Shown: positions 5,781 to 10,083 of the stretch, piece after piece | Position numbering within the stretch: position 1 is the first letter of the stretch | Layout: each line of letters begins with the position of its first letter | Source: DATHCB01 sp035319765 | GTDB lineage: Archaea > Thermoproteota > Bathyarchaeia > Bathyarchaeales > SOJC01 | DNA: 10,083 nt | Assembly: GCA_035319765.1 (NCBI GenBank) | Contig: DATHCB010000109.1 | Location: 1 to 10,083, forward strand | Direction: 5' to 3' | Made by a program: the position numbers and the translations under genes | The notes under the pieces: model-generated | Database searches by the model: none | What the model saw: the letters and a program-made list of their open reading frames with translations, nothing else | What the model was told of the DNA's origin: nothing

Positions 5781-6260
5781 TTAGTCTTCGCTCGAGAAGG
5801 TTTGGACTTCGGAACTCGTGGTGAACGTGACTATGACCTTGTATTGACCTACTTGAGTCGGTGTATAAGTGGTGTTGGTAAACGTTTGCCAACTGGTCGT
5901 TAATGTCACATTAGTTTCGGACGGGAAAGCGTAGACTTGTTGCCACTGTCCCTGCTTCCAGCAGCATTCAGAGGTGGATTCGTGTGTGGTCGTATTGAGC
6001 CAAAATAGGCTTGCAGTGTAGTTGCCTTTAATCGTTATGTTGCCTGTGCTTGGAGATTGAATTCTTAATGCCACCGAGACGTTCACTGGATAGCCTATTA
6101 TTGTAACGTTGCCTATCATGATGTTAGCCGCGATCTCAGGGCTCGTTACTGTGAAAGTCTTCGACCATGTCAGTGTGGTACCAGTGGTCGCAACAACCGT
6201 CGCAATCACGCTTGAAGCTATGAGCACGGTTAAAAGTATGGCGAGTTTTCCTATTTTCAC
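5781..6260 (-). CDS. Secreted or membrane-anchored, Thr/Asn-rich protein, hypothetical
   Basis: The 159-residue product begins with a signal peptide or anchor: the basic MKIGK, then a hydrophobic LAILLTVLIASSVIATVVA. The rest is rich in T, S, V and N and looks like a beta-sandwich. It has seven N-glycosylation sequons (N51, N60, N74, N80, N89, N117, N129), as in many archaeal surface proteins, and one CC pair at 99-100. No enzymatic motif is visible. A role outside the membrane, for example in the cell envelope, is inferred. The start is GTG 6260-6258, supported by GGAGG at 6273-6269 eight bases upstream and a TATA-like GATAAATG further up. It faces the Lrp gene tail to tail. It is the only clearly intact gene among its broken neighbours. 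Confidence 0.7.
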   Translation of the reverse strand: MKIGKLAILLTVLIASSVIATVVATTGTTLTWSKTFTVTSPEIAANIMIGNVTIIGYPVNVSVALRIQSPSTGNITIKGNYTASLFWLNTTTHESTSECCWKQGQWQQVYAFPSETNVTLTTSWQTFTNTTYTPTQVGQYKVIVTFTTSSEVQTFSSED

Positions 6261-6268
6261 AATGATAA

Positions 6269-6310
6269 CCTCCGAACCCCCATCGTCAAACTGGCTTATC
6301 CATTTATCTG
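6269..6310 (-). promoter_or_regulatory. Promoter and ribosome site of the secreted-protein gene
   Basis: On the minus strand CAGATAAATG (6310-6301) is a TATA-like element. A start near 6279 would give a short leader with GGAGG (6273-6269), eight bases before GTG 6260. Confidence 0.5.
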
Positions 6311-6340
6311 AACTTTTGTTATAGAACTTAATTCCATCAA

Positions 6341-6480
6341 CTCAAGCCCTGTTGCGAGTCAGGGCCTCAATTCTCATAATAGTGAAAGCGCACGGTCAGT
6401 ATTCGAGGGGCTCAAGCACCAACTCGCACGTGTAGCTTGAAGTCGTTTCAAGCGGGTACGCCAGCTCTGAGGCTTGAGGA
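6341..6480. repeat. Cluster of inverted repeats sharing a CAAGC/GCTTG core
   Basis: GCCCTG (6346-6351) pairs with CAGGGC (6360-6365) over an 8-base loop. GCTTGAA (6435-6441) pairs with TTCAAGC (6447-6453) over a 5-base loop, and CTCAAGC (6411-6417) can pair with GCTTGAG (6472-6478), enclosing that hairpin. The core word CAAGC or its complement occurs five times in 140 bases. No protein frame explains this. It may be a structured RNA or an array of binding sites upstream of the secreted-protein promoter. Confidence 0.45.
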
Positions 6481-6483
6481 TTC

Positions 6484-6648
6484 CTAATGACCAGCTATGT
6501 CCGAGGCAATCTTTGTCACAGACACGTGTCTACAGATTGCAATATCTCGCCGATTATGTCGGGTTGATGCGAGAGATGCGATAGGCAGCTCGATGATCGC
6601 CAACGCTAGTTTGAGCATGGGCCAGAACTCTTCGTCATCAAATGCCAT
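6484..6648 (-). CDS. Possible small protein, 54 aa, uncertain
   Basis: ATG 6648 to TAG 6486-6484 encodes 54 residues: an acidic aromatic start (MAFDDEEFWPMLKLALAIIE), a short hydrophobic stretch and a basic, histidine-containing tail (ASTRHNRRDIAICRHVSVTK). A T/A-rich element, TCATTATTTT (6680-6671), is centred about 27 bases before the ATG, as in a leaderless archaeal gene. No family is recognised and there is no ribosome site. The opposite strand also has an open frame (6497-6688), so one of the two is a shadow. Either may be chance. Confidence 0.3.
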   Translation of the reverse strand: MAFDDEEFWPMLKLALAIIELPIASLASTRHNRRDIAICRHVSVTKIASDIAGH

Positions 6649-6717
6649 CAAAGAGCATAAGGTTGGTCGAAAAATAATGAGAAGCTAGATCACTAACAAT
6701 CGTTTTCTTTTGGTGCG

Positions 6718-7613
6718 CTAGAAGATCGTGGCGTTCTTTAGAGCGTCTAAGACAAGAAATGTTGTAGTATCGCGTTCTTTTCTGCCCCAGCTGCCGTCCT
6801 TGTTCTGTCGCTTGACGACTGATGGGAAGGCTTTCTTGAGCTGCTCTTTTGCCACGGTGTCCTCTGCTCTGGATAAGGCATCAAATGTGTGGAAGAAAGG
6901 ATAGGCCTTCCACGTTCCGGTTCTGGTTTGCCTCTTGGCGAGGTATGTCAAACCGTCTTTCACCTTTTCTGAGTCTCGACTCAACGGATGCTCTATCAGC
7001 ATTCGTAGCACGTTGAGGTTGCACCATGAGCCGCACCAGTTGAGTCGCCAGAACTTAAGGTACGAATTGACTGTTGTCTGCACTTGGCTGATGTTGTCAA
7101 AGCCAAAAGCATGGAAAAGGTGGACCGCGTAAGCCGTCTGATAAAAGATGGAACAGCCTGGACCAAACTCGCCGTAGATGGTAGCACGCATCAAGCCTGC
7201 ATCTTTTCTGTTGCTGGAAAGAAAGAAACCCGGGTACCTCGGTAACTCTGCCTCTGGATCGACAGAAGCCACTCTAAACCCTTCTTGACGCTATCGTCCT
7301 TCCCATTGCAACCCAGAAGGGACAGATCCCATAAGCTATTGGCAGTCTGAACAAACAGCTGATTCCAACTCCCATCTGCAGATTGCTCCACGATGGTTTG
7401 TTCGTACAATTTCTTCTTGAGAATTTCATCAGGTTCTGATTCCTTCTTGAATACTTCTCTTCTAAGGTGAACGCCAATGGATGATTTCATACCTTCTACG
7501 TAGCTTAGAGAGTCAAACTTTAGCTCATCTTTCCAGCTCATCATAAGAAAACCACATGACGTAATTGTTGGGAGAAACAAAAAACGTTTGGGGTCAATCG
7601 GAAGAAACTTCAC
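6718..7613 (-). pseudogene. Terpene-cyclase/prenyltransferase-like alpha/alpha-barrel repeat protein, one frameshift
   Basis: Two overlapping minus-strand frames (7613-7191 and 7272-6718) form one protein of about 298 residues. The first ends ...GLEWLLSIQRQSYRG and the second continues PGFFLSSNRKDAGLM. Adding one C to CCC near 7236-7238, or an equivalent base in 7229-7240, joins them as RGTPGFFLSS. QW-type repeats are visible: QSADGSW (77-83), QTRTGTW in the third quarter and QNKDGSW near the C-terminus, each followed by a helix such as TTTFLVLDAL. This is the fold of squalene-hopene cyclases and protein prenyltransferase beta subunits. The DXDD or zinc-site residues of catalytic members are not seen, so the function is open. 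The start is uncertain: GTG 7613 lacks a ribosome site, and ATG 7544 is an alternative. Confidence 0.7.
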
Positions 7614-7712
7614 TCAAGCGTCTAGGGCTCCACTGGCTGCCTTTTTTCTGTCGATTGTAGATCGATGCTTCGCCGGCTTACCTATTGGAGCGACGTACAC
7701 TACGAATTGCCA

Positions 7713-7767
7713 CTAATACTCATCCGGTCTTGCGTGCAGTTATTGCTTGCGTCAGAGCGGAGAAGAC
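7713..7767 (-). repeat. Dispersed repeat, copy B (partner at 214-271)
   Basis: This shares 23 of 28 bases and 12 of 16 bases with copy A. On the minus strand it reads VFSALTQAITARKTG-stop, and the bases after the stop (ATGAGTATTAG) resemble the start of the PLP gene at copy A (ATGAATATTAG). It lies just after the cyclophilin gene and before the cyclase-like gene. The similarity does not extend to either side, so it looks like a relic. Confidence 0.55.
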
Positions 7768-7781
7768 CTCAGATCCGATCC

Positions 7782-8349
7782 TTAATGGATGAGTTCTGCC
7801 CTGATTATTGAGACATCTTGCAGGGGTTTGTCGTTGGCGTCGGTAGCCACGTTGCCGATTCTGTCAACGATGTCCATTCCTGCAACAACTGTTCCAAAGA
7901 CAGAATAATTGCTGTCCAAACGCACGTTGTCAACCAAGTTGATGTAAAATTGACTGTTTGCGGAGTTTGGCTGGTTGGTTTTTGCCATGGCCACTGACCC
8001 TTTTGTGTTGCTGTGCCTGTTGGGAAGCTCGTCAGGGATTGTTGGAACTGTAATTCCCTTTGCCTCGGCGTCACCACCTTGAATCACGAAATTATGAATG
8101 ACTCTGGAAAATCGTTCCATCATAGACGCCACGTTTGGTGAGGTTTCTAAAATTGCCAGAAGTTATAGACATGTCATCGTATAGTTCAATGATGATGTTT
8201 CCCATGTTTGTATCCAAAAGAATTCTACCAGGGCCTATGTTCGCTTTAGAACTGTCCATGCAGATCACTTGAAAAGCAATCACTGAAACGACAATTAGCA
8301 AGCCAACCGCTATAAGAACCTTCGCTCCATAGTAAAAAGAAGCCCACAT
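7782..8349 (-). pseudogene. Membrane-anchored cyclophilin-type peptidyl-prolyl isomerase, frameshifted at the active site
   Basis: Frames 8349-8092 and 8132-7782 together give a cyclophilin of about 189 residues. An N-terminal anchor (residues about 8-31, GAKVLIAVGLLIVVSVIAFQV) would place the domain outside the membrane. The domain shows LDTNMGNIIIELYDD, VYDGTIF, then RVIHNFVIQGGD, NSANSQFYINL and VFGTVVAGMDIVDRI. Relatives read GTIFHRVI at the join. Here the His codon has lost two bases (TTC-C-AGA at 8109-8103), next to the catalytic arginine. The F, Q and GGD residues of the site are otherwise present. It would speed proline isomerisation in folding of exported proteins. ATG 8349 is 26 bases from a canonical TATA box. 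Lesion or sequencing error cannot be told apart here. Confidence 0.82.
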
Positions 8350-8370
8350 TTCTAGGCGCTAATCGTTAAG

Positions 8371-8380
8371 ATTTATAAGC
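8371..8380. promoter_or_regulatory. Shared palindromic TATA box for divergent genes
   Basis: On the minus strand GCTTATAAAT is a near-consensus archaeal TATA box, 26 bases from the cyclophilin ATG at 8349, giving a leaderless message. On the plus strand the same bases read ATTTATAAGC, and a start near 8402 would give a 20-base leader with GAGGTG before ATG 8422. The TTATAA core is its own complement. Confidence 0.6.
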
Positions 8381-8421
8381 GCTGTAAGTCAAAATTCGGC
8401 CTAAAGGGGTTGAGGTGTAGA

Positions 8422-8574
8422 ATGTCCCGCTAACAGTCATTCTTCGAGAAATACAAAATACCTATCATCGCTTGGCTTGTGACAATTGTTGTAATACTTG
8501 CGCTACGAAAGTGGGAACGAGACAGCTTCGATATAGTTCGGCGATGGTTGGACTTGACCATAGACGTGGCATGA
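8422..8574 (+). pseudogene. Small membrane protein gene with an in-frame stop at codon 4
   Basis: GAGGTG (8412-8417) precedes ATG 8422 by four bases. The frame reads M-S-R, then TAA at 8431-8433, then continues open for 46 residues to TGA 8572-8574. The continued frame looks like a real protein: FFEKYKIP, a hydrophobic span (IIAWLVTIVVILAL) and a charged amphipathic tail (RKWERDSFDIVRRWLDLTID). No start codon lies between the TAA and the span. Either the TAA is a mutation or sequencing error, or the start is non-standard. I do not recognise the family. It is divergent from the cyclophilin gene and shares its TATA box. Confidence 0.45.
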
Positions 8575-8586
8575 TTAACGGAGTGA

Positions 8587-8591
8587 TTTTT
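8587..8591 (+). terminator. T-tract after the small membrane protein gene
   Basis: A run of five T starts 12 bases after the TGA at 8572-8574, the same distance as after the Lrp gene. It is a minimal archaeal terminator signal. Confidence 0.35.
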
Positions 8592-8625
8592 GCAAATTTA
8601 TAGCTGCATCAAAGAAGGACCAGAA

Positions 8626-8720
8626 GATAATGAGTTATAGGGCAGTCCCATAGCTCGCGTATGTTGCGACAACATAGCGCTGAGCACTAATTGCTCTGAT
8701 AGTCACGGTCATTCATTCTT
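8626..8720 (+). ncRNA. Candidate structured RNA with long hairpin, unproven
   Basis: A TATA-like AAATTTATAG (8594-8603) predicts a plus-strand start near 8626. The next bases hold a long hairpin: GCTCGCGTATGTTG (8653-8666) pairs with CAACATA, CGC and GAGC (8670-8676, 8678-8680, 8682-8685) around the loop CGA, with single bulges at 8677 and 8681. GAGCA (8682-8686) can instead pair with TGCTC (8692-8696), so the two folds exclude each other. No protein frame is present. Both the promoter and the end near 8720 are guesses. Confidence 0.3.
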
Positions 8721-8789
8721 ATCAAGAAAGAAATAGGAAAGTCTTGAATGTATTTAAGTATCGTATCGCGCGCCATCATGGCTGAATCT

Positions 8790-8999
8790 TTAGAGGAGTT
8801 TGAACTTTTTCTCTATGAGTATGAATGCCAAGTATATGACGAAACCCAGAGCCAACGAGATTAGACCTAGTAGTAAGGATATCTCAAATATCGAGAATAC
8901 TCCAAAAGCAAGAAGGATCAGCCCTATTATTCCTATGATTGCAAGAAGGGTTAACCCCTTTCGGCTCACAACTTTCCTTTGGCTTGTTCGTTCGGGCAT
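8790..8999 (-). CDS. Small two-span membrane protein, hypothetical, 69 aa
   Basis: ATG 8999 opens 69 residues: a basic N-terminus (MPERTSQRKVVSRKG), then two hydrophobic spans at about 16-38 (LTLLAIIGIIGLILLAFGVF) and 41-63 (SLLLGLISLALGFVIYLAFI), and a short basic tail (EKKFKLL). The charge pattern puts both ends inside, with a very short turn outside. No family is recognised. A clear TATA-like AGTTTATATT (9050-9041) lies about 45 bases upstream and predicts a leader of roughly 19 bases without a strong ribosome site. The plus-strand frame on top of it (8800-9162) is a shadow. It lies 134 bases downstream of the permease gene on the same strand, with its own promoter. Confidence 0.65.
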   Translation of the reverse strand: MPERTSQRKVVSRKGLTLLAIIGIIGLILLAFGVFSIFEISLLLGLISLALGFVIYLAFILIEKKFKLL

Positions 9000-9040
9000 T
9001 TTCTTAACTCTTCAATACGAACTTCTTTTGGATCATTGCA

Positions 9041-9050
9041 AATATAAACT
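9041..9050 (-). promoter_or_regulatory. TATA box of the small two-span protein gene
   Basis: AGTTTATATT on the minus strand is a good TATA match. Initiation about 26 bases on would be near 9018, before ATG 8999. Confidence 0.45.
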
Positions 9051-9133
9051 AATATCGGATTTAGATTTAGGTTTGAGACAGGAGTTTACCACTTCTTCTC
9101 TCCGCTTCTACCACCATCTGCCTATGATCGTCT

Positions 9134-10048
9134 TTAGAGAAGCCAGCCTATCGCAAAGCTGAGTAGCGGTGCAATTATCCAGCCTGCAACTATAATTAGA
9201 AAAGGCTTCAATGACATCAATTTAGCTTTGTATGAGAGACCCGTGCCGAAAACTGCCGATGCAGTCGTTTGAGTCACGGACAAAGGAATATGCAGGACAG
9301 CTGCGACTTCAACCAGAATAGTTGAGGCTCCAAGAGTAATGGCCGCGTTTGAATAGCGCATCATGTATGATTCTTGGGAGATTCTGCGAATGGCGCCTTC
9401 ACCTAGAAAAAGGGAGCCTATGATTATTCCAGCTATGGCCACAATAACAGTAGCCACACCGAAGCCTCCAGTTGCCACAATAAGACTTAACGTGTTAGCC
9501 CCTGAGACGTAGGCTGTCGTAAAAGACAGCACAATCAGCAGGCCCTTATAGAAACGGATTCTGTGCCAAATATCCTTCATTTTACGTCTATTAATAATTC
9601 GAAGGAGGTAAAAGGCAAGAAGCGCAGCAGATACCGGAGCGATAACCCACATTGAAGCTACCTCAGCCACGAAGGGCAGGTCGGCGGCCATACCGTGGGA
9701 AACTGACAAGCCAGCAAGCAATCCCACCAGGGACATACTCAAGGACATAGGCACCCTCACTAAGTAAGCGATCAAGAAAATTGCTATAGCTACAAGCAAT
9801 GCTTCGACTTCTAACTGTACAGTTGCATTAGGTAAGAGTACCCCTACAGCGTGAGTCATACCTGAACCTTGCACGAGTAGACCAGCGGCGAAGCCAGCTA
9901 TACCTAACAGTGCACCTACTCGCTTGGTCAGTATTCTGGCGCCTACAACAGGACCTACGCAAGCGGAAAGATTGTTCCCTGCCACAAGCATTACGGCCAG
10001 AAAGACCGCAAGGACTATAACAGGTTCTAATATCACTTGGGTCGTCAC
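9134..10048 (-). CDS. PiT-family inorganic phosphate permease (divergent)
   Basis: The 304-residue product has about eight to ten membrane spans arranged as two repeats, as in PiT transporters (PF01384). Each half has a signature segment. The first is AGNNLSACVGPVVGAR (23-38), the second SGANTLSLIVATGG (182-195); classical members read GANDxANAxG. The second motifs are PMSLSMSLVGLLAG (100-113) and PLSVTQTTASAVFG (255-268), equivalent to PVSTTHxxxxAIxG. The central cytoplasmic loop (about 150-167, RIINRRKMKDIWHRIRFYKG) is short and basic. Classical PiT proteins co-transport phosphate with protons or sodium. Here the aspartate of both GAND motifs is replaced, so substrate or coupling may differ. 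GTG 10048 is the longest start. GTG 10036 is about 29 bases from CCATAATAAC (10070-10061) and would suit a leaderless message. Confidence 0.85.
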   Translation of the reverse strand: MTTQVILEPVIVLAVFLAVMLVAGNNLSACVGPVVGARILTKRVGALLGIAGFAAGLLVQGSGMTHAVGVLLPNATVQLEVEALLVAIAIFLIAYLVRVPMSLSMSLVGLLAGLSVSHGMAADLPFVAEVASMWVIAPVSAALLAFYLLRIINRRKMKDIWHRIRFYKGLLIVLSFTTAYVSGANTLSLIVATGGFGVATVIVAIAGIIIGSLFLGEGAIRRISQESYMMRYSNAAITLGASTILVEVAAVLHIPLSVTQTTASAVFGTGLSYKAKLMSLKPFLIIVAGWIIAPLLSFAIGWLL

Positions 10049-10083
10049 TTAAGAAGTGAAGTTATTATGGACAGGAGTAGGTC

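Noticed and set aside
5755..5800. Possible third copy of the dispersed repeat around GTCTTGCGG
   Set aside because: Only about nine bases match well, and the spacing to the second conserved block does not fit.
8778..8864. Plus-strand 28-residue acidic frame (MAESLEEFELFLYEYE...) 24 bases after TATTTAAG
   Set aside because: It is short, antisense to the end of the two-span membrane protein gene and has no family signal; the TATA spacing may be chance.
8800..9162. Plus-strand 120-residue frame
   Set aside because: It is antisense to the two-span membrane protein and the permease end, with no recognisable domain.
1..10083. CRISPR array, tRNA or rRNA genes, intact insertion sequence, phage genes
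   Set aside because: No regularly spaced repeats, no complete cloverleaf, no rRNA-like sequence and no transposase or integrase frame were found.

Overview
The window looks like a chromosomal segment of an uncultivated archaeon, most likely of the Bathyarchaeia (MCG) type. That placement is an inference. It rests on archaeal TATA-like boxes about 26-30 bases upstream of several start codons (leaderless transcripts), on purine-rich ribosome sites before GTG and TTG starts, on T-tract rather than hairpin terminators, and on the proteins present: an archaeal-style Lrp/AsnC regulator, DUF996, a PiT permease with archaeal-type motifs, a COG2085 oxidoreductase and CutA. There are no rRNA or tRNA genes, no CRISPR array and no intact insertion sequence.

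Layout. Positions 1-224 (minus) hold the N-terminal third of a PLP-dependent cysteine synthase-family enzyme that runs off the left edge. A gene-poor stretch follows, with one small single-TM protein (503-652). Next come a COG2085 dinucleotide-binding oxidoreductase (963-1544, minus), a two-CBS-domain protein (1775-2194, plus), and a minus-strand run of a beta-rich hypothetical protein (3141-3569), CutA (2626-2946) and an overlapping CxxC protein (2432-2653). A DUF1232 protein (3709-4092, minus) and a DUF996 membrane protein (4509-5048, plus) are divergent. A broken Lrp/AsnC regulator (5138-5608, plus) faces a secreted, sequon-rich protein (5781-6260, minus). A frameshifted terpene-cyclase-like alpha/alpha-barrel protein (6718-7613, minus) and a frameshifted, membrane-anchored cyclophilin (7782-8349, minus) follow. 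The cyclophilin shares a palindromic TATA box with a broken small membrane protein (8422-8574, plus). The right end holds a two-TM small protein (8790-8999, minus) and a PiT-type phosphate permease (9134-10048, minus).

The genes are mostly single transcription units with their own promoters, not one pathway. Many products are membrane or extracytoplasmic: DUF1232, DUF996, the secreted protein, the cyclophilin, the small TM proteins and the permease. The most unusual feature is that four of the six genes between about 5.1 and 8.6 kb carry frameshifts, an in-frame stop or a lost start codon, while clearly recognisable genes on either side are intact. This could be sequence error or local decay. 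Other points worth checking are a 55-58 base dispersed repeat that diverges like coding sequence, the bidirectional promoter, and two intergenic segments with RNA-like folding. I do not see a clear new multi-gene system.
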